In this document: one piece after another, positions 26,175 through 34,631 of the stretch
Numbering within the stretch: the first letter of the stretch is position 1
How the letters are laid out: each line of letters starts with the position of its first letter
Origin: Desulfoluna butyratoxydans
Lineage (GTDB): Bacteria; Desulfobacterota; Desulfobacteria; Desulfobacterales; Desulfolunaceae
Direction of reading: 5' to 3'
Assembly: GCF_900699765.1 (NCBI RefSeq)
Contig: NZ_CAADHO010000002.1
Location: 248,001 to 312,000 of the forward strand
DNA: 64,000 nucleotides
The notes under the pieces: generated by a model
Seen by the model: the letters and a program-made list of their open reading frames with translations, nothing else
Databases searched by the model: none
What the model was told of the DNA's origin: nothing
Program-made: the position numbers and the translations under genes

Positions 26175-27173
26175 TTAAAGTGCCTGTTCCGCGCGCCGAC
26201 GCTTGGAAAGGTCGTTCTTCTCGTAGGCCGAGATAATCTTCATCACCAGCTTATGGCGCACCACGTCGTCCTTGGTGAATTCCACAAACGAGATCCCGCG
26301 GATTCCCTTAAGGACACCGCGGGCCTCTTTGAGCCCCGGCACCTTTCCGTTGGGAAGATCCACCTGGGTCACGTCACCGGTGATGACCGCTTTGGAGTTG
26401 AACCCGATGCGGGTCAAAAACATCTTCATCTGTTCGGAGGTGGTGTTCTGGGCCTCATCCAGGATGATAAAGGCGTTGTTCAGGGTCCGCCCGCGCATAA
26501 AGGCCAGGGGGGCCACCTCAATGGCTCCCTGCTCCATGAGCTCCGTCACTTTTTCGTAGCGCAGCATGTCGTGCAGGGCATCGTACAGGGGACGAAGGTA
26601 GGGGTCCACCTTCTCTGCCAGGTCTCCGGGCAGAAACCCCAAAGACTCCCCGGCCTCCACAGCCGGACGCGTAAGGATAATACGGTTCACCTGCCCGCTT
26701 GTCAGGGCGGCGACGGCCATGGCCATGGCCAGATAGGTCTTTCCGGTCCCTGCCGGGCCGATGCCGAAGACAATATCGTGCTCCCTGATGGCATCGATGT
26801 ACGCTTTCTGATGGGGGCTCTTGGGGGTGATGGGGCGTTTCGTGGCGGTGGTGAACACCGTGTCCATGAAGATGGACTTCAGGTTCACCTCGGGATCACC
26901 GCTCACCGCTTTAATGGCGTGATCGATGTCGCTGGGGTAGAGAGGCAGCCCCTCTTTGACGAGGGAATAAAGCTGGTTCAGCAGGGTGACGGCCAGCTTG
27001 CGGGCCACGGCATCTCCCTGAAGGGTCACCTTGTTGCCCCGGGCATGGATGGTGATGGCCAGGGCGTCTGCGATCTTGGTGAGGTGACGGTTCTTCTCAC
27101 CGAACAGCTGCATGGCGTGCGCGTTGTTTGAAAACGACAACTCGCTGGTGCTGTTCTCCAAATTTTCTTCCAT
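26175..27173 (-). CDS. phoH: PhoH-like ATPase
   Basis: This 332-residue cytoplasmic protein has a P-loop ATPase core with GPAGTGKTYLAMAMA (Walker A) near 141 and IILDEAQN (Walker B) near 240; VITGDVTQVDLP follows. An N-terminal KH-like RNA-binding part precedes the core (about 20-85). The family is tied to RNA metabolism and is usually next to ybeY, as here. It is the first gene of the phoH-pgpH-ybeY operon. The region before it holds no strong promoter that can be fixed by eye. Confidence 0.93.
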   Translation of the reverse strand: MEENLENSTSELSFSNNAHAMQLFGEKNRHLTKIADALAITIHARGNKVTLQGDAVARKLAVTLLNQLYSLVKEGLPLYPSDIDHAIKAVSGDPEVNLKSIFMDTVFTTATKRPITPKSPHQKAYIDAIREHDIVFGIGPAGTGKTYLAMAMAVAALTSGQVNRIILTRPAVEAGESLGFLPGDLAEKVDPYLRPLYDALHDMLRYEKVTELMEQGAIEVAPLAFMRGRTLNNAFIILDEAQNTTSEQMKMFLTRIGFNSKAVITGDVTQVDLPNGKVPGLKEARGVLKGIRGISFVEFTKDDVVRHKLVMKIISAYEKNDLSKRRRAEQAL

Positions 27174-27574
27174 GTATGAGCCTTCGCGATGCCCTGCCCT
27201 GTCACAACATGAAACAAAGCCGGGCGTTCCCTTATATGTTGCCTGACCCGATTTCAGCAGGGAAAATCAAAAACGGTGGTAACGTCAGAAAACCGGAACG
27301 GTACAGCCGCCCGGTGCCCCTCAGGGTCACCATTTCGGGGGTATCTGCCTGAGAGTGAAAGTCATTTTGACATGTATGCATTCTTAGCACACATGATTTG
27401 CCGAATGCAAACTGAAACGTAACCCCCTCTAACCCAAGGAAAAATGCCTTGACTCCCCGCCTCAGCTTCTGCTAAGCAAGCAGATTGATCGGTGCGAAGG
27501 CCGCACCGTGCCGTGGCATTCGACGCTTTCACCTTACCGTTTTACCAGGCGCATCTCACCATGGAGGCCCGCTG
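27174..27574. other. divergent spacer with a near-perfect palindrome
   Basis: No gene is seen in these 400 bases. CATGTATGC (27371-27379) and GCACACATG (27387-27395) form an inverted repeat with one mismatch, separated by 7 bases; TTGACA at 27367-27372 touches its left arm. It may be a regulator site for phoH or cvpA. Confidence 0.35.
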
Positions 27575-28102
27575 ATGAACCCACTGGATATCACCTTTTG
27601 CATCGTAATCGCCTTCTGCCTGATCCGGGGCGCCTTTCGGGGTATCGTCAAAGAAGCCTCCGCCATCATCGGGGTCTTCGGCGGTTTTTTCGCCGCCTAC
27701 ACCTACTACCCCCTGCTGGCAGACCAGCTCAGCCGGTTCATCGATTCTGAAGCCTGGCTCAACATCATCAGCTTCCTTGTCATCTTCGGCGCTGTCTTTG
27801 CCGCTGTCTCCGCCCTGGGCGTCCTTATCAAATACCTGCTCAAGGTGGTGTTCCTGGGGTGGGTGGACCGCCTCTGCGGTGCCGGGTTCGGCCTGGTCAA
27901 GGGCGTTTTGATCTCTGCCGTGCTCCTCATGGTCTTTGCCACCTTCCTGGACAAGGGCGCCCCCCTGATCCGGCAGTCCAAGACAGCGCCCTACATCACC
28001 ATCGTTTCAGAGGCCCTCTCCGGCTTTGCGTCCAAGGATCTCCGCCAGGAGTTCACCTCCAAAATCGAAGATGCCAGAAAAATTTGGGAAAAGCGCTTAT
28101 AG
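27575..28102 (+). CDS. CvpA family membrane protein
   Basis: This 175-residue protein has four hydrophobic segments (about 5-25, 30-50, 65-85 and 100-125), as in CvpA, which was linked to colicin V production and envelope stress survival. Marks are FCLIRGAFRGIVKEASAIIG near the start and GAGFGLVKGVLISAVLLM later. The ATG at 27575 has GGAGG 8 bases upstream. The C-terminal 40 residues are soluble. A terminator follows before mazG. Confidence 0.88.
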   Translation: MNPLDITFCIVIAFCLIRGAFRGIVKEASAIIGVFGGFFAAYTYYPLLADQLSRFIDSEAWLNIISFLVIFGAVFAAVSALGVLIKYLLKVVFLGWVDRLCGAGFGLVKGVLISAVLLMVFATFLDKGAPLIRQSKTAPYITIVSEALSGFASKDLRQEFTSKIEDARKIWEKRL

Positions 28103-28144
28103 CGCCACCGGCCGCCCGGCCCGACCCCAGCCCCGAAAAAACCA

Positions 28145-28170
28145 GCCCTGCCCTGTGCAGGGCCTTTTTT
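28145..28170 (+). terminator. intrinsic terminator after cvpA
   Basis: GCCCTGC, loop CCTGT and GCAGGGC are followed by CTTTTTTA. It ends only 18 bases before mazG. Confidence 0.75.
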
Positions 28171-28187
28171 ATTAAAAGGTCACCCTT

Positions 28188-28976
28188 GTGAACGACACAC
28201 GAAAACTCATCCAGCGCCTCAGGGCCGAAAATGGTTGCCCCTGGGATCGAAAACAGACCCCCGTCTCCATGGTCCGGTACCTCATTGAAGAGAGCTACGA
28301 GCTCCAGGAAGCGATCCACGGCGGGGACCCCGGTGAAATGGCCGAAGAGCTGGGGGACACCTGGTTTCAGATGGTCTTTCTCATCCACCTGCTGGAAGAG
28401 GCCCACGGGCTCTCGTTTCCCGAGGTGGCCAAGGCCAACCAGCGCAAAATGATCCGGCGCCACCCCCACGTCTTCGGGGACGAGACCGCCGACACCGTGG
28501 ATGAGGTGAAGACCCACTGGGCCAGGATCAAAGAGGAGGAGAAGGCCGAGGCCCCCGCCTCCCTTCTGGACACGGTCACCTCGGGCACCCCGCCCCTCAT
28601 GAGGGCCCGGGACGTCTCCAAGGTCACGGCCGAGGCCGGGTTTGACTGGGACGACATGGACGGGGTCATGGACAAGGTGGACGAGGAGTGGGGCGAATTT
28701 AACGAGGCCCTTGCCTCGGGGGACAAACAGGCCGCCTCCCTGGAATTCGGCGACCTGCTCTTCACCCTGGTCAACGTGGCCCGCTTTGCCGGCATCGACG
28801 CCGACGCAGCCCTGGCTTCCTCGGTGGCCAAGTTTGAAAAACGCTACCGCCTCATGGAGAAGCTCCTGGCCAAAGAGGGGCAGCGCCCCGACCGAAGCAG
28901 CTCCTCGGCGGTGGACGCCATGTGGGAACGCGCCAAAGAGATCAACGACGGGGCAGACGATGCCCCCAACACGTAA
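28188..28976 (+). CDS. mazG: MazG, nucleoside triphosphate pyrophosphohydrolase
   Basis: This 262-residue enzyme cleaves NTPs and dNTPs to monophosphates and pyrophosphate and cleans nucleotide pools. Two MazG domains are seen: residues about 10-115 begin with ENGCPWDRKQTP and include LIEESYELQEAI and EELGDTWFQMVF, and 140-240 contains EEWGEFNEA and EFGDLLFTLVNVAR. The start is GTG at 28188 with AAGGT upstream. It sits 18 bases before hisH, so cotranscription is likely. Confidence 0.95.
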   Translation: MNDTRKLIQRLRAENGCPWDRKQTPVSMVRYLIEESYELQEAIHGGDPGEMAEELGDTWFQMVFLIHLLEEAHGLSFPEVAKANQRKMIRRHPHVFGDETADTVDEVKTHWARIKEEEKAEAPASLLDTVTSGTPPLMRARDVSKVTAEAGFDWDDMDGVMDKVDEEWGEFNEALASGDKQAASLEFGDLLFTLVNVARFAGIDADAALASSVAKFEKRYRLMEKLLAKEGQRPDRSSSSAVDAMWERAKEINDGADDAPNT

Positions 28977-28994
28977 CTGGAGATGTGACACACC

Positions 28995-29624
28995 ATGATA
29001 GCCATCATCGACTACGAAGCCGGCAACCTCACCAGCGTGGAGCGGGCCATTCGGTCCCTGGGTCGCGACTGTGTGGTGACCGGTGACGCCCGGACCATCC
29101 GAGAGGCCGAACGGGTAATTTTCCCCGGCGTGGGCCAGGCGGGCAGCGCCATGGCAAGCCTGAAGCGCACGGGCCTGGACACCGTCATCCACGAGGTCTA
29201 CGAGTCGGGCCGCCCCTTCATGGGCATCTGCCTCGGCACCCAGATCATCCTCTCCCACAGCCGTGAGCACGACACCCCCTGCCTCGGCCTCCTCAACGGG
29301 GAGGTGGAAGCCTTCCCCGCGAAGATGAACGATACCGACGGCTCCCGGCTGAAAATTCCCCACATGGGCTGGAACCGCATCCGCCCCGTGGCGGACCACC
29401 CCATCCTGGAAGGGATCACAGCCGAAGACGAGTTCTACTTTGTCCACAGCTACTACCCCGAGCCCGCGGACCGGGCCCATGCCCTGGCCGAGTGCACCTA
29501 CGGGATCACCTTTCCCGTGATGCTGGGCCACAAGAACCTGGTCTCATCCCAGTTTCACCCGGAAAAGAGCGGCAAGGCCGGCCTTAAAATCTTAGACAAC
29601 TTCTGCAGGTGGCAACCATGTTAA
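28995..29624 (+). CDS. hisH: HisH, glutaminase subunit of imidazole glycerol phosphate synthase
   Basis: This 209-residue class I glutamine amidotransferase supplies ammonia to HisF in histidine synthesis. The nucleophile is the Cys of MGICLGTQ near residue 78; the His-Glu pair is in SQFHPEKSG near the C-terminus. [15 protein letters not shown] at the start is typical. It overlaps hisF by 7 bases, as expected for subunits of one enzyme. The other his genes are not in the window. Confidence 0.96.
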   Translation: MIAIIDYEAGNLTSVERAIRSLGRDCVVTGDARTIREAERVIFPGVGQAGSAMASLKRTGLDTVIHEVYESGRPFMGICLGTQIILSHSREHDTPCLGLLNGEVEAFPAKMNDTDGSRLKIPHMGWNRIRPVADHPILEGITAEDEFYFVHSYYPEPADRAHALAECTYGITFPVMLGHKNLVSSQFHPEKSGKAGLKILDNFCRWQPC

Positions 29625-30397
29625 GCAGGCGCATCATCCCATGCCTGGACGTGCGCGAAGGGCGCACCACCAAAGGCATCAAGTTCAAGAACAACGTGGA
29701 CATCGGGGACCCGGTGGAGATGGCCCGGCTCTACTACGAGCAGGGCGCCGACGAAATCGTCTTCTACGACATCACCGCCTCCCATGAAAAACGCAACATC
29801 ATGATCGACGTGGTCCGCCGCGTGGCCGAGACCATCTTCATCCCCTTTTCCGTGGGCGGGGGCATCCGCACGGTGGAAGACATGCGGGCCGTGCTCCTGG
29901 CAGGCGCCGAAAAGGTGAGCGTCAACTCCGCGGCCGTCAAAAACCCGGAGATCATCCGCCAGGGTGCCGAAGCCTTCGGCAACCAGTGCGTGGTCCTGGG
30001 CATGGACGTGAAACAGGTGGAGGTCAGCGAGACCATCCCCTCGGGCTACGAGATCGTCATCAACGGCGGACGAAAACACATGGGCATGGACGCGGTGCAG
30101 TGGGCTCTCAAGGCCCAGGAGCTGGGAGCAGGCGAGATCTGCCTCAACTCCATTGACGCCGACGGCATGAAGACCGGCTACGAGGTGAACCTCACCCGCC
30201 TCATCTCCGAAACCGTGGACATCCCCGTCATCGCCTCGGGGGGTGCCGGAGAGCCCGAACACCTCCGGGAAGTGCTGACCGACGGCAAGGCAGACGCCGC
30301 CCTCATCGCCTCCATGGTCCACTACGGCGACTACACCGTCCCGGGCATCAAGGACTACCTCCACGACGCCGGGGTCAAGGTCAGGCACCGCTGGTAA
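29618..30397 (+). CDS. hisF: HisF, cyclase subunit of imidazole glycerol phosphate synthase
   Basis: This 259-residue TIM barrel makes imidazole glycerol phosphate and [16 protein letters not shown] carries the first catalytic Asp (residue 11); the second is in [10 protein letters not shown] near 131. [13 protein letters not shown] and [12 protein letters not shown] bind phosphate. The ATG at 29618 fits the family start and has AGGTGG upstream; a GTG 9 bases earlier is less likely. A strong two-way terminator follows. Confidence 0.96.
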   Translation: MLSRRIIPCLDVREGRTTKGIKFKNNVDIGDPVEMARLYYEQGADEIVFYDITASHEKRNIMIDVVRRVAETIFIPFSVGGGIRTVEDMRAVLLAGAEKVSVNSAAVKNPEIIRQGAEAFGNQCVVLGMDVKQVEVSETIPSGYEIVINGGRKHMGMDAVQWALKAQELGAGEICLNSIDADGMKTGYEVNLTRLISETVDIPVIASGGAGEPEHLREVLTDGKADAALIASMVHYGDYTVPGIKDYLHDAGVKVRHRW

Positions 30398-30431
30398 CAA
30401 CCGGCTCATCAACTGACCCGTAAAAAAACAA

Positions 30432-30476
30432 AAAGGCCGAAAACGATCTCTTTTAAATCGTTTTCGGCCTTTTTTG
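30432..30476. terminator. bidirectional terminator between hisF and the flgM cluster
   Basis: AAAGGCCGAAAACGAT and its complement form a 15-16-pair stem with a short AT-rich loop, with A and T runs on each side. Confidence 0.92.
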
Positions 30477-30597
30477 TTCGTGTCGCTGCGGACACCCGCG
30501 CCTTGTATAAAATCTCAGCGGCCTTCATCATCAAGGCCTGAAATGTACGCCCTTAACCCGGATATTTCACGAGTCGAGTGCACCCAGATTCAAGGGA

Positions 30598-31080
30598 TCA
30601 GACATAATCACCGCGCCTGAACTTCACGGCTTCGATACCGGCCAGGGCCGCGCTCTGCTCGGCCAGCTCCCGCACCTTGGGGTCGGGCTCATCGCTTAAG
30701 GAGGCGGCAAGCTCCGTGGCCAGGGAGCCCATCTCCCCCACCAGGGATTCCACCTCTTTCAAGGGCACATCCGGGGACTCCATCTTCAGGGTGTAGTCTT
30801 CCAGAAGGTTCAACAGGGCGGCGGTGCGCTCGGCAGTGGGTGACGGGCCTGCTGCGGGAATGACAGGGGGCATCACCGCACGGATCTCGCCCAGGGGAGC
30901 GGCGGCTGAAGCAGCTCCCGGGGCCTTGGTTGCGGTCCCTTCGGAAGGACCGGCCTGTTCCCGGGCCGCCTGGTTCAGCACCTGATCAAAGGAGGCGGCC
31001 CCTTCCCGGGACGTGGCGGCGCCTGCTGCGGGTTTCGCGGTTCCCGCGGGCCCCATGGGGTTGATGGAATTGAGTTTCAT
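30598..31080 (-). CDS. uncharacterised Ala/Pro-rich protein beside flgM
   Basis: This 160-residue protein was not recognised. Residues 1-75 are rich in Ala, Gly and Pro and look disordered; the start (MKLNSINPMG) and the FDQVLNQAAREQAG segment resemble proteins of flagellar export such as hook-length or rod accessory proteins, but this is only a hint. The C-terminal half (75-160) is predicted helical and acidic, with EDYTLKMESPDVPLKEVESL. AGGAG lies 7 bases before the ATG. It lies downstream of flgM on the same strand but behind a terminator, 346 bases away. A flagellar role is a guess from position. Confidence 0.6.
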   Translation of the reverse strand: MKLNSINPMGPAGTAKPAAGAATSREGAASFDQVLNQAAREQAGPSEGTATKAPGAASAAAPLGEIRAVMPPVIPAAGPSPTAERTAALLNLLEDYTLKMESPDVPLKEVESLVGEMGSLATELAASLSDEPDPKVRELAEQSAALAGIEAVKFRRGDYV

Positions 31081-31426
31081 GATGGACTCCTGTGGTGGGA
31101 TCGGTTGACCGGGGCCTCACCCCTTGCGCGCGTTGTCGGCCCCTCTTTCTCGGTTCCGGTTAAGCACGCCCGCCACGCGATCCGACGGATTATCTGTACG
31201 CCTTGCCCCACGGTACGAAGCAAAGCCTGCCACCCTCAAATCTATTCAAAAGGTGTGCCACAGATGGAGCTTTCTGGCTGTTTTTCATCCAAGCCCGCCA
31301 TTGACGGGGCTTGCGCCGCCCTTTGGATAAAAAAAGGCACCGGTATAGGGGAAAAATTTTCCCACCGGTGCCGTCGGGCTGTCTGTAATAACGAGTCGGC
31401 CGGGGTCACGGTGCCCCTGTGTCCGG
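31081..31426. other. spacer between flgM and the Ala/Pro-rich gene
   Basis: Apart from the flgM terminator at 31328-31372 nothing was recognised. Any promoter of the downstream minus-strand gene should lie here but cannot be named. Confidence 0.4.
31328..31372 (-). terminator. intrinsic terminator after flgM
   Basis: On the minus strand GGCACCGGT and ACCGGTGCC form the stem around a 19-base loop that can pair further (GGGAAAA/TTTTCCC), then TTTTTTT. Confidence 0.85.
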
Positions 31427-31735
31427 TCAGACGTACTCGTTGATGGCCGAGGCGATGATCTTGTCGGCCACCTTGTCTGCGGGCACGGCGTAGCGCCCCT
31501 CCTTCACCTCGTTCCTGAGCTCCTCCACCTTTTCGGTGCGGATGTCCGGGGTGTTCATCATGGCGTCACGGGCGATCTGCATGTCACGGGAATCCCTGGA
31601 GAGGGTGACCCTGTCCTGCGCAGCACGCTCTGGGCCCTTACCGGCCTGCGTCCCCTGCTTTGCAGGGTTGGCTTCCGACACCTCTCGCATGTAGAGCTGC
31701 CTGCCGTAATTGGCATTTGATTCAGAGATTTTCAT
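31427..31735 (-). CDS. flgM: FlgM, anti-sigma-28 factor
   Basis: This 102-residue protein should hold the flagellar sigma factor FliA until the hook is finished and FlgM is exported. The C-terminal half has the family pattern: DRVTLSRDSRDMQIARDAM followed by PDIRTEKVEELRNEVKEGRY and ADKIIASAINEY. The N-terminus is disordered, as needed for export. The ATG at 31735 has GGAGGAG upstream and overlaps the end of the preceding gene by 14 bases, so the two are coupled. No sigma-28 gene is seen here. Confidence 0.9.
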   Translation of the reverse strand: MKISESNANYGRQLYMREVSEANPAKQGTQAGKGPERAAQDRVTLSRDSRDMQIARDAMMNTPDIRTEKVEELRNEVKEGRYAVPADKVADKIIASAINEYV

Positions 31736-32177
31736 GTCTCTCCTCCGGGTCGGGGTTTCCGTCCTCACGTCTGTAATGATCCATCAGGGAGCGGATCCTC
31801 TGTCCCTGGGGACCGTTGTTGCCGACGGTGAGTGTGCTGGTGGTCTTCTCATCGTTTTCACCGATGTAGTTGTACACAAACCGCCCGTTTTTCTTGCGTT
31901 CGAGCTCGGACTCCCCGCCCTTCTCTTTCCAGACCTGGGCGGCCGCCTCCACGTCTTTGTCACCGGATGCGCCGGTGGTGGTCAGGCGATTGATGATGTC
32001 AGAAGCCACTTTATCGATAACGGCCTTCCGCTTCCCTTCCGCCGATAAGGTAATCTTATCATGGGTCGGTGCATTGTCAAGACCGAGATCTTTCTGACGA
32101 TTCAATGCCTTATTCTGGCTCACCTGCTTGCTGTAAGTCTTTAAAACATTGTTTATCTGGTATGACGGTACATGCAT
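31722..32177 (-). CDS. DVU0524-type FlgM-associated protein
   Basis: This 151-residue protein resembles the FlgM-associated family named after Desulfovibrio DVU0524. It starts MHVPSYQINNVLKTYSKQ and has KITLSAEGKRKAVIDKVASD, a stretch similar in style to FlgM's DRVTLS segment. The C-terminal half is hydrophilic (KKNGRFVYNYIGENDE). AAGGAGA lies before the ATG at 32177. Overlap with flgM supports a joint role in controlling late flagellar genes; the mechanism is unknown. Confidence 0.8.
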   Translation of the reverse strand: MHVPSYQINNVLKTYSKQVSQNKALNRQKDLGLDNAPTHDKITLSAEGKRKAVIDKVASDIINRLTTTGASGDKDVEAAAQVWKEKGGESELERKKNGRFVYNYIGENDEKTTSTLTVGNNGPQGQRIRSLMDHYRREDGNPDPEERHENL

Positions 32178-32269
32178 GACATCTTTCTCCTTAGTCTTGG
32201 CATCGGCAAAAATTGCCCAGACATTAAGGAAAAAAACAAACAAAATAAGCAGGGAAGCCGTGGAGCCCG

Positions 32270-32827
32270 TCAGTTGCGGGTCAGAAGATAGTTCCGAATA
32301 AAATGACGGTGGCTGCGGAAGGCGATCTCCGGCAGGTCATCCAGGGGAAAGAAACGGGCATCATCGGCATCATCCCCGGCAACGGGCACACCGGTCCAGG
32401 ACCGAATCAGGTACCCCATGAGCAGGACGGTGCCGTAGTCGGGGTTGGGGTTGGTGGTCACCCCCAGCAGGCTCCGGATGCGGCCGTCGATGCCGGCCTC
32501 CTCCCGGAGTTCTCTGACGGCGGCCTCTTCCGGGGACTCCCCCAGTTCCATGAACCCTCCGGGAAGGCACCACATCCCCACCTTGGGAGGCACGTTGCGT
32601 TTGATGAGGAGCAGCCGCTCCTCGTCGTCCACCACCACCACACAGGAGGCGGGAACCGGGTTTTCATACAAAGGGGTGGCGCAGGCCTCGCAGTAAAGGC
32701 GGTCCCGGCCCTCCACAAATCGCCTGGAAAGGAGCCCCCCGCAAAAGGGGCAATGGGTCTTCTGTCGAGACGTGGTCACGGACTCTTTTGGATTGCTGCA
32801 CGCGGAGTGCATTGCATCAGGTGCCAT
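32270..32827 (-). CDS. Nudix hydrolase with N-terminal zinc ribbon (NudC-like)
   Basis: This 185-residue protein has a four-cysteine zinc ribbon (CPFCGG at about 25 and CEAC at about 49) and a Nudix domain (about 60-175). The Nudix box is G-G-F-M-E-L-G-E-S-P-E-E-A-A-V-R-E-L-R-E-E-A-G. The order zinc ribbon-Nudix is that of NADH pyrophosphatases, but the protein is shorter than E. coli NudC and lacks its N-terminal half, so the substrate (ADP-ribose, NADH or other) is open. The ATG at 32827 has GGGAGGG 5 bases upstream. It lies 92 bases before the DVU0524-type gene on the same strand. Confidence 0.88.
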   Translation of the reverse strand: MAPDAMHSACSNPKESVTTSRQKTHCPFCGGLLSRRFVEGRDRLYCEACATPLYENPVPASCVVVVDDEERLLLIKRNVPPKVGMWCLPGGFMELGESPEEAAVRELREEAGIDGRIRSLLGVTTNPNPDYGTVLLMGYLIRSWTGVPVAGDDADDARFFPLDDLPEIAFRSHRHFIRNYLLTRN

Positions 32828-32846
32828 GGGCCCTCCCAAAAACAAA

Positions 32847-32880
32847 GAAAAAGGCGGCCCGATAACACATCGGGCCGCCT
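32847..32880 (-). terminator. intrinsic terminator after the aldolase gene
   Basis: GGCGGCCCGA and TCGGGCCGCC form a 10-pair stem with a 7-base loop, followed on the minus strand by TTTTTCTTTG. It overlaps the leader of the Nudix gene. Confidence 0.9.
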
Positions 32881-32960
32881 GAAACGTTTCACACAGACGA
32901 GGGGGCAAAACCACGGCCTCGCGCCCCCGGGAGCCGGATCATGGGATCCGTTGCCGCCTG

Positions 32961-34232
32961 CTACTCGTCAAAGTCACCTTCCGGCCCTTTGTCCGAGCAG
33001 ATCAGTGCGGCCTTGGCGCGGATCTTCTCTTCGGTCCACTCTGCCTTGTCCTCCACCACCTCGGCCTTGGGGCCGGGGTTGTAAGAGCCTGTCTCCAGGA
33101 TGTCCTGGACACACAGGGAACCGGTACCGCCGGCGTTGAAAACCTCGGTGAGCAGGGTGTAGGTGAACTCTTCCACACGCTTGGTCATGCGCTCACGGAT
33201 TTCACGTGCCTGGCCGAGGATCTTGTTCTCAAAGGGGAGGTTCAGCTTCTTGAAGTTGCTGCCCTTGATGCCCTTTTCATCGGCATAGGCCTTCATCTCC
33301 GCCCAGAGCTCTTCGCCGAGGCCTTCACCCTTGATCTTGATGAGGTCCCCGTTTTCATCCATCACCGCGTTGCCGAACTCGTTGACCTCCATGCCCCAGG
33401 AGAGGAGCTGCAGGGCCGTGGCCACGTTGGCCTTTGTGGTGGCGGTCTTTTCGGCGATGGCGCGCAGGCGGTCGGAGTCGTTGCCGCTGGTGCCGTGCTG
33501 GGCACCGGAGACCTTGTAGGGCTCCAGGGCCTTGTGGATCTCTTCGGTCAGCTCCACGTTGATGCCGGAGCCGCTGGCCTCAATGCCGTGGGTGGTGCCG
33601 TTGTTCAGGGCGATCCAGTCCGCATGGATGTTGTGGGCGTTGAGCCCCTGAATAAGGAACAAGGCCTCTTCCGGTGAGGAGAGTCCCTCGGTGCCTTTGA
33701 TCTCACCCACCTCGGTCTCCAGACCGGCCCACTCGGGGATGTAGGGGTTGATGGCGATGTTGGCCAACAGGTTCTCGTCATCGGGCTGATGGGACGCGTC
33801 GATGGCGATGGAGGTGACCCCGGCGTCAAAGATGGAGGGGATCTCCACCTTGCCCGCTTCAAGGTCGGCCTGGGTCTTGATGGCGTAATGGTCGGTGTGG
33901 ATGGCCACGGGCACGGTGACCCCCAGCTCGTTCATCACCGCATCCACCTGGCGTGCCATGTTCCAGAGGCTGGTGGGGCAATAGGCGTTGGCCCCGCCTT
34001 CGGACTTGGCAATCTCGATGATGATGGCGGCATCGGCACGCTGGGCCGCGGCCAGAACGCCGCGGATCACAAGGTGGCTGCGCCCGTTGGCCGCAATGGT
34101 CATGGCCCCGCCCTTCTTTCGCATGGCACGGTCGATGTACCGACCACTCACGAGAAGAGCCTTGGAGTTGGGAAAAAGTTTTTCTACTGTGGGGGGACGA
34201 CCGATTTTGAGTGCGCGATCAAAGTCAGACAT
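32961..34232 (-). CDS. class II fructose-bisphosphate aldolase family protein
   Basis: This 423-residue TIM-barrel enzyme belongs to the zinc-dependent class II aldolases. Zinc ligands are recognisable in VAIHTDHYA (near residue 115) and VSGAQHGTSG (near 243); ALNNGTTHG and SIAIDASHQPDD are further active-site stretches. It is longer than the E. coli enzyme (about 359). Cleavage of fructose 1,6-bisphosphate in glycolysis and gluconeogenesis is the most likely reaction, but class II members acting on other bisphosphates exist. It is a single-gene unit with its own terminator. Confidence 0.88.
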   Translation of the reverse strand: MSDFDRALKIGRPPTVEKLFPNSKALLVSGRYIDRAMRKKGGAMTIAANGRSHLVIRGVLAAAQRADAAIIIEIAKSEGGANAYCPTSLWNMARQVDAVMNELGVTVPVAIHTDHYAIKTQADLEAGKVEIPSIFDAGVTSIAIDASHQPDDENLLANIAINPYIPEWAGLETEVGEIKGTEGLSSPEEALFLIQGLNAHNIHADWIALNNGTTHGIEASGSGINVELTEEIHKALEPYKVSGAQHGTSGNDSDRLRAIAEKTATTKANVATALQLLSWGMEVNEFGNAVMDENGDLIKIKGEGLGEELWAEMKAYADEKGIKGSNFKKLNLPFENKILGQAREIRERMTKRVEEFTYTLLTEVFNAGGTGSLCVQDILETGSYNPGPKAEVVEDKAEWTEEKIRAKAALICSDKGPEGDFDE

Positions 34233-34631
34233 GGTCTCTCTTTTTCTCCTTGTATATTAGGGACCGACAGGGCCCCTTTGTCGCGGTTGAAAAACATGTA
34301 AAAAGCCGATACTGCGATCCTTCCTGGCCTTGCCTTGCCGTCGGAACTGTAAACGCAGCCTTTGCCCCGCCCGGGGCGGCTGCAGTCTGACAATCTAACT
34401 TTTTACAATCCAAAATATATTTTATTATTGTAAAGCAATTGTAAAGAAAAAAACAGCGGAAGCCCCAATTGTCAGCCCGTGTTTTTTTCACGATTTCAAT
34501 GAGGTATCTCAGGAATAGCGTTTCTTGACTTTGAGGGGTACAATGGCATACATGGTTTCGGGTACATGGATGCCCGGGCATCCCCAGTCCGCCCCTGATT
34601 CATCTTTCATCTTCTTTCCCAGGGAGTCCCC
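34233..34631. promoter_or_regulatory. divergent spacer with three ATTGTAAA-type sites upstream of the aldolase gene
   Basis: The octamer ATTGTAAA occurs at 34427-34434 and 34438-34445, 11 bases apart (one helix turn), and inverted as TTTACAAT at 34402-34409. The DNA around is very AT-rich in a GC-rich genome. These lie 170-215 bases upstream of the aldolase ATG. No gene was recognised in the spacer. Confidence 0.4.

Noticed and set aside
24199..26178. Plus-strand open frame of 659 codons opposite pgpH
   Set aside because: Rich in His, Gly, Gln and Asp with no domain, which is typical of the antisense frame of a GC-rich membrane protein gene.
28053..29531. Minus-strand open frame of 492 codons across mazG and hisH
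   Set aside because: It covers two well-defined plus-strand genes and has no recognisable domain.
28995..30397. HisH-HisF pair as a specialised non-histidine synthase
   Set aside because: The catalytic residues and length agree with ordinary histidine enzymes; a split his operon is common in this phylum.
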